A stretch of 64,000 bases of DNA from Blasia pusilla (GCA_050084515.1 CM114275.1:1178001-1242000), one strand, 5' to 3'. Positions 24,290 to 35,899 are shown, counted from the stretch's first letter. Made by a program: numbers and translations. Notes: generated by a model from the letters alone, not told the origin.

Positions 24290-24732
24290 CTTGAAGAAAA
24301 GCACTTTTGATGTCCATTTGATGTAGTTCAGCGTTGCGAACAGCAACCATGGAAAGAACCTTGGTGAGAGAAATGATATTTATGAGAGGAGAAATGTTTC
24401 TTTGTAATCAATTCCTTCTTTTTGTAAAGAGCCTTTAGCTACCAGATGGCTTTGTACTTACTTGAGAATACTTCCTGAAGAAGACCATTTTTAGTAAAAA
24501 AAACCCATTTACAAGAGACTATGTCGGTAGTATGTGTGGATGACTTATGCTTTTTAGGATTTGGTACAACGATCCAGGTTTTATTTTCATGAAGAGAGGA
24601 AATTTCAGCTTCCATAGTAGGCATGAATGTCTGTGGCTGATCTAAAGCAATAGCACCTGCTTTTTCTAAAGGATCTCCCACTGTTTCAAGATTTGGGGTT
24701 GATATAGTGTCTGATTGGGGGCCTCCCACCAT
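24290..24732 (-). pseudogene. Ty1/copia RT N-terminal fragment
   Basis: The minus strand encodes the start of a copia reverse transcriptase: MEAEISSLHENKTWIVV, then CKWVFFTKNG, and after frame changes QMDIKSAFLQGGLQE near 24310. Downstream RT motifs are absent here. It is separated from, and lies 3' of, the C-terminal copia fragment at 24880-26065, so the two are out of order. Confidence 0.8.
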
Positions 24733-24879
24733 TTCACAATAGTGGCCTAAAGTGGAGTTTTTCTTGCTCCTATAGGAACAATTATTGGTTTTGATTTTTC
24801 TGAGTTGTCTAAGTTTGAATTGGGATTGAAAAATTTATAACATCTAGAACCAATTAAATAACCACCTTAATTAATTAAG

Positions 24880-26065
24880 GTTGGACTCTTATCCTCATTG
24901 CCTAGACTGTGCATGAGTCTAGGCAGTGAGGATAACAATCATCTCTACTGTTGAAATATAGGTCAAAATAATTTTGCCACTTGATACTCGATCTTTGATA
25001 TAGTGATATTGAATGTCGATGTGTTTGGTGCGGTCATGATGTTTTATAGAAGTGATCAAAGCAATAGCACTCTGGTTATGACAGAAGATCTCAGTTATCT
25101 TCTAAGAAAAACCAGTTTAATAAAGTAATCTTCAAATCCAAATAGCTTCAGTGCTAGTTTTAGTCATTGCTATGTACTCAGACTCGGTGCTTGAAAGGGC
25201 ACATGACTTTTGTTTTCTAGTTTCCCGGCTAATTGCTCCTCCCAAAATCCGCTAGTAGATTTTTGGGAGTCGATATTGTCTCCATAGGCAGCATCAAAAT
25301 ATCCTTGAAGATGAAAAGGAGTAGATGAGCGTTGATATTTGAGAAAGTAATGTTTTGTCCCTTGAAGATACCTGAAAATACGTTTGACAGCAATCTAGTG
25401 TATAGGACCAGGATTGGTCATGAATTGTGCAACAATGCTAACATAATAGGCAATATCTGGGCGAGTGCACACCATTGCCCACATTAAACTGCCTTTAGCA
25501 CTTTTATAATAATAGAAGACATTGCTGCGATGTCAGCAAGATCAACATGAGATTGATCTTGACTAAGATGAAGGCCAAAATCAAAGGGAGTGGAGATAGG
25601 TTTGCAGCCCAGCATGTTGCACTGTTTGAGTTTGTTGGTGATGTAAGTTGTCTGGTTGAGCCTGATCCATCCTTGTTGCCAGTCTCGTTGGATATGCATT
25701 CCTAGAACATGATAAGCCTGATTGAGATCAGTCATTTCAAACTCTTGGTGGAGCTTGCTTTTGACAAAATGAAGTAGTGTAGAACTGGAGCTGGCGATGA
25801 CAGTTTCATCCACGTAGAGAGCAAGGATGAGAAAATTGGAGTCCTTGTTCAGAATGTAAATATTAGAGTCAGCAATGAAATAGAGGATCAGATTTGATAG
25901 CCAGATCTTCTGCATCAGAAGAAGAGATCGATGGAGTGGTCTTAGCAGTCTGATCTTCAAGAACTACAACATCACGGGAGAGAATAATAGTTTTGTCTCT
26001 CAACCTCTCTAGACGTAGGGCTTTGCTTTGGTCACTATAACCAAGAAATCATATTTTGACTCCAT
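24880..26065 (-). pseudogene. Ty1/copia integrase tail, RT C-terminus and RNase H
   Basis: From 26065 down, the minus strand reads FLGYSDQSKALRLERL and RDKTIILSRDVVVLED (integrase C-terminus), then passes abruptly to the RT catalytic region (LALYVDETVIASSS, with the usual YVDD altered to YVDE) and MHIQRDWQQGW. After a frameshift at about 25500 it reads ARPDIAY-like and RNase H segments ending HIDIQYHYIKDRV near 24960. The N-terminal half of RT is deleted. Dead relic. Confidence 0.82.
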
Positions 26066-26075
26066 GCTTGCCTCA

Positions 26076-26219
26076 CACTATATGAGAGTGTCTCCCTCCT
26101 CTCATATGGTAGCTTCTTTACTTGTTCCTCTCTCTACATCCATCCCAGTCTCAAGCACCGTCCAAAACTAGGTCGCGGGGTCTATGGTTGCAAGGCTACG
26201 ACACACTACTTAATGAGTA

Positions 26220-26272
<53 letters not shown>
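26076..26272 (+). mobile_element. LINE 3'-end fragment with long (CT)n tail
   Basis: About 150 bp match the 3' UTR of the intron-5 LINE (ACTATATGAGAGTGTCTCCC, then the CAGTCTCAAGCACCGTCC block and TTAATGAGTACAATC). They are followed by about 48 bp of CT repeats (26224-26272). This is a severely 5'-truncated insertion and shows that the family ends in a simple-repeat tail rather than poly(A). A diverged 70-bp direct repeat follows (26312-26385 with 26536-26610). Confidence 0.85.
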
Positions 26273-26274
<2 letters not shown>

Positions 26275-27029
26275 ACATTGAAATTTTCATTTGTTGATAT
26301 AGAAAGACTCGCCAATGCAATCCTAACCCTCATGACTCAGTGTGTCTAGGTATCAAATTTTTGAGGGTGAGCATAAATTTTGGCTAGTCTTACCGGTGAA
26401 GTGGTGTCAGTAAGCAACCAGATCCTCTCATTTTTGCACTTGTTGAATATGTGGTTGGAGTAGAGAAGGAGACTTGACTGGGAAGTAGGAAATTCAACAT
26501 GCTACTTAATGATTACAGTCTCTTTGGCTCTTGCCAATGCAATCCTAACGCTTTTGACTCTTTCTCTCCAAGTTAGAAATTGTTGAGGGTGAGCATCAGT
26601 TGTGGCAAGGAATATTAAAGCCTTTCTCATGATATCTCAATGTGTGCAATGTCTGCAAATTCTCTCGCATTCAAAAGCAACAGTCCAGCTTAGAAATCCG
26701 GCTCCTCACAGAGACCTCTATTCTGCATTATCACATTCAATTTGGATAGATTTATACAGAAAGAATTCAGTCAAGTTCTATTGTTTGAATGCTCAATGCA
26801 GCAAGTCATCACTACACTATATCTGAGAGATGAATGGGATGGTGAATAGGATCATGCATGGATAGAGTTAGGAATTGTACGATCTGTTGCTTCTAAGAGA
26901 TGAATGGTTAGGAAAGATGTTGACATGCTGTTCTATATGTAGAGGTGGCTTGTTGTAGTAGGGCGTTGATGACATACATTGTTTCAACAAGAAGAAGACT
27001 AATCATATAGGTGCTCTTACAATTGAAGC
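26273..27029. other. No gene seen
   Basis: AT-rich DNA with one diverged direct repeat (see the LINE fragment entry). No domain was recognised on either strand. Confidence 0.45.
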
Positions 27030-27619
27030 ATTATCTGCAAGTATGAAAATTTTGATTATGTTAAGCTCAATACGCTCAGACAACTCAAAGACCACCTTCA
27101 ATGTGGGCTTCGTTGTATGAATCAACACCGCATCTCGGACTCTCCTCCGTAGTTGTCTATCCAAAACCTCGGATCAATACTCGACTAACTACGCCTCATC
27201 CACTCCATACGTAGCAATGATCAGCCTCCTCATGCGTAAGAATGCCTCTCTCAGACTCTCACCCGATCGTCGCTGAAAATCCTGTAGACTCTTCAGCTTG
27301 TCGGTGCGTACGCCCTAGTAGCTCTTCCCCAACTGTCGGAAGAACTTCACGGTGGGACTGAAGCTAGGTGGCCCTCTACCACCAGAGGTCTCTGCCACAT
27401 CGCCTGTCTCACTGCCCTCCTCTCCATCTAGTCTTCGGGCTGATGGTGTGGGTCTCTCTCCTTTCACAATCCCATCATATGCCTCACGACCACTAGTGGA
27501 CACATACCCTAGAGCCCAATACATCCTCTAGGCATTGATCTCTACTGAATATAGCGATCAAAACTCCATGTAATCATCCATCGGAGGACCCTCCAAGTGC
27601 TGGAACAACCCTTTCCACG
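27030..27619 (-). pseudogene. Old Ty3/gypsy gag relic, 3' part
   Basis: The minus strand encodes a gag-like protein related to the gag of the neighbouring plus-strand gypsy. Shared stretches are LFQHLEGPPMDDYMEF, KFFRQLGKSY, GVRTDKLKSLQDFQRRSGES and REAFLRMRRLI. Five in-frame stops interrupt it. At least three of them (after EF, after NA and after SY) sit where the relative has Q or W codons. The upstream gag part is at 45018-45310; the two were one gene before the 17.4-kb insertion between them. No LTR of this relic was identified. Confidence 0.82.
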
Positions 27620-28133
27620 TGTCACGTCTTTTAGGATAGATCGGTGAGATCTAATAGAGTGCCTTCGTGAGTAGTGGAGGACACGCTCAGAAGGTCACGG
27701 ATGACCTGTTGAGACCCCAAGAAACCTGAGAGAGCAGGTTTCCCCTTCGTTTCAGCTCATTTGGAGCCATATTGAGGAACGTACTATTTTAGGCAAGTAC
27801 CATTTTGAGTATATGATCGACTTAATATCTTTGGTAAGTGGCCCTTGACCTCCTACATCAGGTCAAGAGCCAAGGAGGTGACTTGGGAGAATAGGTTACC
27901 ATGGAGAGAGATTGGGAGAGGGGAGGGGTATACCTCAAGGAGAGAGAGCTTGAGAGCTCATTCTCTCTTTGTTGAACCTCTTGGCATGAGGCGGCGGAGC
28001 TATGGTCCCTTGCCTTGTGAGTGTAACCTGAACCTCTCATTAGGAGAGTGGGTTTGGTTTGACATGAGAGAGAGTGCACACCTTTGAGAGCTATGGTGTG
28101 AGATGGTGTAGAGAGAGATTGGAGCTTACTTTA
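27620..28133 (+). repeat. 5' LTR (body only) of copy 1
   Basis: 514 bp matching the first ~550 bp of the 3' LTR, from TGTCACGTCTTTTAGG to GGAGCTTACTTTA. The terminal ~125-bp block present at the end of the 3' LTR is absent here, and the sequence passes directly into GAGAGAATGAGAG-type leader DNA. The 80-aa ORF inside (27845-28087) recurs in all three LTR copies because the LTRs are homologous. Confidence 0.85.
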
Positions 28134-29957
28134 CAAAGAGAGAATGAGAGAATGAGAGAGTGAGAGAGCTTCATGGGGGAGCTCGCTGGTCACGCGCTGT
28201 TTTTGCAGGTTGGGGACCGTGTTCCCCGTTCAGCGGCTCATGGGAGTGCACACCGGAGCAAGGGCTGCTTTCATTATTCTTTGCATTTGCCAATTTTTCG
28301 TGTGGAAGAGTGGCGCGCGGAAGCGCTGGCCAATTTTTGATAGGGATTGAGTATGGGGGCGGGTTGCCCCATGCTGGTGCTCTCGGGAGCACCATGAAGC
28401 TTGCTGATTTGTATTTTTACAGATGTTACATTTTCGTTCGGAGAAATCAGCGCGGGAGCGCTGCCAAATTTTGTGTAGGAGGAAGAGACATTGGGCTTTA
28501 CGACAGTCCCTGTTAGTTTTTACTGAAATGTCCGATTTTAAATTTTTTTGATGCTAGCCTAGATCGTGAAGCTGTGCACGCTGTGCAACAAATAGTGCGC
28601 AATTTGGAGTTGCGAGCAAAAAGTTATGGTCAATCTTGTAAAGCTGCCATTGCTAGGCGATTTTTAGGGTTAAATTGTGCAAACCCTAAATCAGCCGCCA
28701 CACCGACGGCGGCCGTCGCCATCATAGTCACCATTAACGGTCAACGGTCACCATCACCTTCAACGGTCAATCGTCACCGTCATCGGTCGGCCGTCACCAT
28801 CAGCGGTCAACCGTCACTGTCAACGGTCCACCGTCCATTGTCCACCCTTTGGGTGCCATTGCCGCCATTACGGAGTGGAGGGTCTTCCACGACGTTCGTT
28901 GATTCCTTGACTTGCGTCGCCACCACGTACTTTGTTTTGGCCGCCACCGTCATCGCAGTTTCTTCATCAACAAGTGATGGCAGATGACCTCCGGTTATGG
29001 TGTTTGAGTTTTGATTTCATGCTGCTATGTTTTGATTGGTAGCCGCTCGACGACGATCGAGTATCGTGCCGTGACGCCCGTAGCCGCAACGCGTCGCTGA
29101 TTGCCGCATCGTGTCGCTCGTGGCCGCACCGCACCGTCTCGATCGCAGAGCCGCACCGTCATTGTGGAGTAGAGTGTGGGTTTATTGTTGATTGAGGAGG
29201 GTATGCCGCCGAGTGCCGCATCCCACCATCGAGGGTCGTGCCGTTCGTAGCCGTTCCGTCCCGCCTGCAACGCCGCACCGTTCCGTTGGGACCGCACTGT
29301 CTATCGAGGAGTTTTGAGCAGCATCAGTACGGGAGGAATATGACTTGCTGATTGGAGGAGTTGTCTCCACGATCGAGTTGGGGTCGAGATTTGCAGTTGG
29401 TGAGGAGCGACATCGACATGTTCAGGTTATCCATTCTGGTCCTTTACCCTGCACGTCTGAGGGGTGCTGGGATTTATTTGGGGATATTGGGTGTGTGGAT
29501 GCTGAGAGCATCATTTATGTATGTGGTTTAGGGGACATAGACCTGTGTGGGATGTCCGGAGTTGAGGATAGGTTGTCGATGAGATGATAGCCTGGTCGAT
29601 TTGCCGCACCACGCCGCGTGTTGCCGCACGTTACACGTCTCGGGGAGAGAGAGTGTAGATCGAGTGCCGCATGTTTGGGATGAGTGATTGAGGGATTCCT
29701 CACGAGGTTCAGAGTGATCGGGTGAGAGGGGCACGAGGGTCATCACGGAGTCCGTTCGGGACTTTGAGAGGCGAGGTGGTGAACCCGAGAGTAGCTCTAG
29801 AGGTTTTACGCGGAGCGGCGCGAGGTTCCAAGGGTCTCCACGTGAGGGACCACCTCGACCTCCTTCTGTATCATCGTCAGACGAGGGGGAGGGTGTAGAG
29901 GAGTTTGTGAGCACATCGCCACACATTGTGAGTGGTCCTACCAGTTGAGCGTACGAG
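28134..29957 (+). other. GC-rich leader of copy 1 with short degenerate repeats
   Basis: This is 1.8 kb between LTR and gag with no recognised gene. At 28720-28855 there is a run of about five degenerate ~20-bp repeats of the form GTCACCATCAGCGGTCAACC. At 29040-29300 there are many GCCGCACCG-type units. No primer-binding site matching a common plant tRNA 3' end was recognised after the LTR. Confidence 0.55.
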
Positions 29958-30700
29958 ATGGACGACCGGGGTAGAGGACGCGAGGTTTTAGTGCGCAAGA
30001 GGGGCACGATTGAGTTGCACGATTTTATAGCAGAGTTTAGGAGTTGGTGCGACTCCCAACGGGCCAGGAACTCTAAAGAGTTCAACCCGTTTACAGCATG
30101 GAACGGTATGTTCCAGCATTTAGAGGGGGCGCCCATGGATGATTACCATGAGTTCTCTCAGAGATATGCATGTGAGATCGAGGCGTGGAGGCTCTACAGT
30201 GTCATGGACGGAGCCGTTCCCAGATGAGGAGGAAGAGTCAGGAGAGGCTACTGCCTCTTCCACTAGTGACGTTTTAGGAGGGGTCACTCGCACGAGAGTA
30301 GTTGCACCGTCTAGTCGGGTTCGTCCCAGGTTCAACCTTGTGGTTGAGTTCTTTGCTGAGTTGAGGGTGAGCTATCAGGGGGTACGAACGGAGAAGTTGC
30401 AGAGCATCCACGACTTCCAGAGGCGCCCGGGTGAGAGTTTGCGTGAGGCTTACACTCGCTTGCGCCGGTTGATCAACGTCACTCAGGGGGTGACAGAGGC
30501 TCGAGCTATCGGTCATGGTACGCGATCTTTGGACCGGACCTGCTGCGGACACGGGTGCGGGGGGTGCTTCTTATGAACACCTCCCCCCACGTTGAGAGAT
30601 GTTTTTAGGACCACCGAGAACATTGAGCGCAACATGGCGGAGGAGAGCGTAGCCACCATGGGTTCTGGCGAGCGAGCCACGATTATCGCACCACCGTGCA
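29958..30700 (+). pseudogene. Gag of copy 1, frameshifted
   Basis: The first frame (29958-30227) carries TIELHDFIAEFRSWCDSQ and FQHLEGAPMDDYHEFSQRY. After a frameshift near 30200-30300 the capsid-like part continues as VVEFFAELRVSY, GVRTEKLQSIHDFQRRPGES and AYTRLRRLIN. The same blocks occur in the old minus-strand relic at 27030-27619 and 45018-45310, which supports gag identity. No clear CCHC zinc knuckle remains in frame. The protein would form the particle capsid. Confidence 0.75.
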
Positions 30701-32339
30701 ACAACGTGGACTCCGAGATAGGTCGATCAGTAGCACCACGAGCTCAAGGAGGATACCGGGAGGCGTGCCCACAGAGACTGCGCCTTCATATGCGGCTCAA
30801 AGAACGGCCGCCTACTATTACTTGTTGGTCGTGGTGGTGGAGCCCATCATCGGCGCGATTGCACTCGTCGGGTCATGGACATGTGCCTCAAAGATGGAGG
30901 AGGAGATGGTCTTTGCACGAGGAGGTTATCGACGACTATTGTCGAGGTATGGTCATACACGCCCAGGTGTTTTAGTTTACATCCTGAGTTACGTCGAACC
31001 GAGGGCGGAGAGGGCACCGAGCGAGTAGCCGGTCCGGGTGGGCCTAGAGATCGTGCTCAGGTGGTCCCGTTGGGGGGGGCGAGCTGGAGTTGCCCGGCAG
31101 TGGTGGTGGAGCTGCCCGTGGAGGAGGTAGAGTACCACCACCTAGACGTGCCGAGGAAGACGCGGGACGTGAGGTGGGATGGCTGCTTTCGATACAAAGC
31201 AACACTGAGGAGCAGATTGCCGCTATGGCATTGAGGTTACCTGATGCCGGATCCGTGGCATCGACATCATATGGAGCAGCCAGAGATCTGGAGGATCTTG
31301 GATGGATGTGCGGGGTTGCCTAGATGGAGGCCGCCGTAGTTGTGACCCGCGTGGAGCACCCGTAGAGTTGGATCCACAGCGAGGGGAAGCTAGAAGGCAG
31401 ACTAGGCTTCCTCATTCTTTCGCGTTGTCCGAAGTGATGAGGACCCCATCCATGGGTCCTCACCAAAGTTCCTGGAGAGTTGGTGATGTTGTTGGTGTGC
31501 AGGCACGAAGGGCGATGGGAGAAGCGAGTGCGACGACTCCTATTGTTGATGCTCAGAAGGGGCATGTGTCGAGCACGTTGTTGGGGGCGGCCACCGTTGT
31601 GTACCGCACTCCTTTATTTTCTGCTTCGATGTTATGACGTTGGGGTACGCCCGCCGAGGCTTTTGGCTGGCCGCTTCACTATGTGGCGCGAGTTGGAGTT
31701 CTGCATCACCTTGAGAGGTGATTGCAGAGGGAGGTGATGGACCTGCCCTTGGAGCGGATGCTCGGGCCGTCGAGTTAGATTCATGGCAGTCATTGCTAGG
31801 ATGGGATGGCGGAGATGCCCGCTAGACCGCGATAGCAGAGCGTGCCATGGCTTCTCCTGGTGTTGTGTTCTTTGGATAACCAAGGAGAGGTCTTCAGTCG
31901 GTGAGTCGTGGAGGTATAGCTTTTTATATCCCATGGGGTTTACCCTAGATTCTTGGGAGAGTCGGCCCCTGCACCAGGATGGCGTCAGTGATGGGCGCCT
32001 TAGCTCATTACCCGTTCGATTCACAGTTTGATCGAGCAACGGCCAGGAGAGATGGCGACCTTAGCGGCATTTAGCAGTGCCATCACTTGGCCTAGTGATT
32101 TGATTGAGGGACATGTCCATGCGGAGGATACTCCCGTTCCTGACATTTCTATGGAGAGGAGTGTTATGGTAGCTACATCATTCCGTGGAGGAGAGGTGCA
32201 TTTGTGGGGCTCGGACCGAGAGCTTCAACGATTGGCGGATGCGCACGTCGTGCGGCCGCGTGGAGCAAAGCGTTTGCACGGGCGTGATGGGTTTGAGGAA
32301 CCCGAGGTAGCAAGGAGTGCTACGATGACACCCTTGGAT
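30701..32339 (+). pseudogene. Post-gag/protease region of copy 1, protease core deleted
   Basis: Frames here match the N-terminal part of copy 2 (for example RTPSMGPHQSSWRVGDVVG at about 31440-31480 against RTPLMGPHQSSWRVGNVVG in copy 2). Around 31918-31922 copy 1 lacks about 240 bp that in copy 2 encode a retroviral-type aspartic protease core. Downstream, GALAHYPFDSQ-like and AITWPSDLIEG segments (31990-32110) lead into the methyltransferase. Copy 1 therefore cannot make its own protease. Confidence 0.65.
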
Positions 32340-32667
32340 ACCACACCCATTGTGTGGTGTACCCCAGAGGAGGGTATTTGAGTGTTTGATCTCTTTGGAG
32401 GGATTAACACCGGGTTAGCTGGTGTTTTGCAGGCAAGAGTGCGAGTACAGCAGTACCTGTATGTGGAGAGTGATGATGTTGCGAGGCGCTTCTCACTACG
32501 ACATGTGGCGCAATTACGGCTACGTTTTCCCGACTTATTGTCTGCGTCAGCGATCTGGGTACGGAGTTCCCCTATCGAGGGATATTTTGTTGTTGGGGGC
32601 GCAAGACTTAGAGCGGGTAGGGACCATTGATTTGGTCATTGCCGGTTGGCCATGTCAGGGCCAATCG

Positions 32668-33683
32668 TGTCGTGCGCCTACTCTTCTTGAACGTTAATCT
32701 TGTTTGTTGCGGAAGCGTGCGTTCGATGGAGGGTCACGCTCTCAACGCTGATCCGCATCCAAACACGCACTTCGTTAGTCGGGTCTTGGATCAATCAGCG
32801 GGATTACTTTCCGAGTTCTCGTCTCGGACTCTCTCTTCAAGCTCAACCTTCCTAGTTTCGCGGTTTCCAACACGGGCAAGTCTCAAAGACTTGGGACAGA
32901 CTTTCTGGTCGGTTCAGAACTCAAACGGCGTTTCGCGCTTAGCGGTTCCAACGTCCGATGAACATCCAATGAGTTCCTCACCAAGACTCGCACGAAGTGA
33001 ATTGGTTGGAATCCAAGTGTGGCGCATAAAGTCCACTCCTTGATCAGGTTTGTTTGGGTTTCGCTAAACTCCCGTTTCATCCCGTGCCTCAAACGCCGTT
33101 TGGCGCCCAAAGTGGGGTTTCGTTTCCCGAGACATCTCAGAGAAGGTACTCCCCTTACTAGTACTTCTGGGGATCTCCGGGGGCCCCCTACATTTAGGAA
33201 AGACACCCGGCCCCTCCAATTGGCCCTCAACCCGATTGCTCTCTGAATCGTTTTTGGCCAATATCTCAGCCTGTACTTATGCGTTTGCTGAGATCTTTGG
33301 TGCGTTGGAAGCGTCTTGAGATCAGCTTTCCAACGCGCCCTTACTTGTCCCGAACGCATCTCGGAACTCAACGTTATGGTCCTAAACACAGTCAGATTCT
33401 CCCAAACGCTAGTCATGTTCCAAACTGGTTCTCACCTCTTTGGCAACCAACCTCCAAGACTCAACTCATCTCAAGTCTCGGCTCGCGTTTGGTCTAGGTT
33501 TCCTGGTCGCGACCACTAACGCATGAAACGCACAACTCTGTTCCGCGTTTCGTCTCTTAGACTTTTCCAAGAGACTCTACCAAACGCCTCTCCAAAGCGC
33601 AAACCTCGCGGCGTGAGTTCCTTTGAGTTCTGATGTTTCGCTTGGCGCGTATTTGGTGTTGTTTGGTTATGAGGGTCGCGACA
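32668..33683 (-). repeat. 3' LTR of the chromovirus
   Basis: 1016 bp, plus-strand ends TGTCGTGCGCC and GTCGCGACA. It is nearly identical to 38980-40003 apart from scattered substitutions and single-base indels. ORFs inside it (for example 32883-33416 minus) are LTR shadows that recur in the other LTR. Confidence 0.95.
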
Positions 33684-34310
33684 CTCACCCCTCCTTAGAA
33701 GGTTGATGTCCTCATCAATGCAAACCTTATTGATGTTAAGTTCTGGGAAGCCGACCCCTTAACACAGAATCGCGTTCTGGTAGCTAACTCGCAATTCCTC
33801 TTTTTGGCTTAAGTCTTAGGTTTGTCGCTATAAAGACTTAGACTTATTAGCTTCTGCTTTCTGATGAGCCTAGACTAGTTCTGCCAAACTAATCTAACTA
33901 TCAAAATAAGCTCACTAAGTCTGCAACCTAACACTTCACTCACTATTTGTAAACAACCGCCTGTCTACCTAGCCAACTCGTACTACTTTTGGGTCACCTG
34001 TATTCCACCTAGGCGCGTCACTAAGTTCAGTCATGAAACATGAATGAGATCACCACAAACCCCAAGACACTCATCCGCCCCGCCGACGTTAGGGCGAGCC
34101 CAAATGCTAGTACTTCAACACTTGGTCCTGATCTAGATGCCTTATCTGAATACAAGCTCTCACCTCAAATACTCATTGTTTGGTCTCCTTGACTTACATC
34201 CTAAGCATATGAAGAACTACTCATTGCCTTGCACAAACCAAACTCAAAATTACAATACAAGCATCGAATCTCCAAATCCATGTCTTCTTTATTGCAACAA
34301 CTAAACCTTT

Positions 34311-34607
34311 CTAGTTACAACGGGTTATCGCCCAAGCTTTCCGGTCACAAGTTATGTCCATTGCTTCACCATGTACTAACGCACGCCTTTCTTGCATCCA
34401 TCTGAAGTCACGCAATGCTTCTTGCGCATGTTCTAGATCCGCCTCCGCAATCCAAGTCGCTTCTTTCACATGATAGCCTTTCCACTTGACCAAGTACTCA
34501 GATTTGGTGGCCCTACGCCTGGAACGCAGAATAGTCTCAACTCGAACTGGTTCCTCATTTTCGATGACCGGTTGTGGTCTCAACATCCTCCTTCGCCCGA
34601 CGCACAT
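34311..34607 (-). CDS. Chromodomain at the chromovirus polyprotein end
   Basis: The open stretch ends the polyprotein and holds a typical chromodomain: EPVRVETILRSRRR, then EYLVKWKGYHVKEATW and a closing helix AQEALRDF. Aromatic residues of the methyl-lysine cage are recognisable (Y in EYLVKW, W in VKWKGY, W in EATW). Chromodomains bind methylated H3 and direct integration into heterochromatin, consistent with an insertion into another retrotransposon. An ATG start shown here is internal; the domain belongs to the integrase polyprotein. Confidence 0.85.
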   Translation of the reverse strand: MCVGRRRMLRPQPVIENEEPVRVETILRSRRRATKSEYLVKWKGYHVKEATWIAEADLEHAQEALRDFRWMQERRALVHGEAMDITCDRKAWAITRCN

Positions 34608-34619
34608 TGTCTTGAAGAT

Positions 34620-35890
34620 ACTTCTTCAATAATGACACATGGAAAGTCGGGTGAATCTTGAACTCGTTTGGCGGCTCCAACGTACACATCCTCAAACGGC
34701 CTTGCCTTGATCACATACGGTCCAAAGATACTTGGCTGACAATTTCAGACAATTCTTTTGGAAGAGTGAGATTCTTAACACTCAACCACACTTGTTCCCC
34801 AACTTGAAACTCACATGGCGCCGACTTTTGTTAGCATGCTTTACGCACCTTAGTTGAGCCTTGGCGAGACTTTTCTCGCCGCTCTTGTCGTTCTGCATTT
34901 CCACTAACAAACATTCCGCCGTTGCTTGACGAGTGTGTGTCGATGTATTGCCCTTCAAAGAGCTAAGTCAAGAGGCCCTTCTGGTTCTCTTTGATACGCC
35001 AGAAGAAACGGAGATTCTCCGGTTGAATGCTTAGTCGAGTTGTAACAATACTCAGCCATACTTAACCACTTGGCCCAATCTCTTTGGTCCGCACTCACGT
35101 AATTCCGTAAGTATTGGTTTACTTAACCGAAGTTTATTTTTTTCCGCTTGCCCATCCGCTTGAGGATGGAAGGCCGACTAAAGCTGAGTTTGGTCCGAAC
35201 CTCCTGAATAGATGTTTCCAAAAGGCACGGTAAACTTCGATCCCGATCGGACACAATGCTCCTAGGCAATCCGCGGCGCACGCCACCAACCATCCAGAAT
35301 AGTCGGGAAGTCGCAGAGGGTCGCACTCTCTCGTCGGCACAAACCTCCCCAACTTGCTAAACCGATCAACTATCACAAGTATAGCGTTGTATCCTCGGGA
35401 TTCTCGAAGACTCGAATGAAATCCATGCTAATGCTTTTGCAAGGGTCCCTCCGGATTGGCAAAGGATGAAGTAAACCTTGTTTCTTCGCATAAGACACGC
35501 TGGTTCGCCTCGGGCAGTCACGATGTTTTTACATATTGAGCAACATCTTCCTTCATGTTGGGCCGAAGAACCTCTTAGACAAAACAAAGCAAGAGTGGAT
35601 TTCTCCCCTTTGTGTCCCGCCAAAGGTCCATCATGACATTCCACAAACACCTTGGTCTCGTAGCTTGCCTTGGCCTACATAGATCCCGCTCTCGCTTAAA
35701 CCTCAGCAAGCCGTGTCTCAAACTCAGATTGGCCACCTTCTCGCCCGCTTTAACTTCCCAAGGTACTCGCTTGCTCATCCTTCATGTATCCTTCACTTAA
35801 TCCTTCTTTCCAGGTCTGTTTCATTAGGGAACATTGCTCTCAACACTTGTGTCGCCGATGGCATGTGTTCATCCTCGCGACTTAACGATC
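34620..35890 (-). pseudogene. Chromovirus integrase
   Basis: The zinc-binding domain begins at VECHDGPLAGHKGEKSTLAL (about 35640). The catalytic core follows: ISFESSRIPRI at 35420, IVDRFSKLGRFVPTRE at 35370, and SDRDRSLPCLLE at 35250 (second catalytic aspartate). The core is split among frames. A HPQADGQ-type end is degraded to ILKRMGKRKK. Confidence 0.78.
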
Positions 35891-35899
35891 CGGAATGAC

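Noticed and set aside
27845-28087. 80-aa ORF present three times (also 44602-44844 and 50697-50939)
   Set aside because: It lies inside the LTRs of the gypsy family; recurrence reflects LTR homology, not a gene. No known domain.
31632-32039. 135-aa minus ORF
   Set aside because: Antisense shadow of the plus-strand retroelement region; no domain.
32883-33416. 177-aa minus ORF (and partner at 39294-39740)
   Set aside because: Both are within the two LTRs of the chromovirus; no domain, so treated as LTR shadow.
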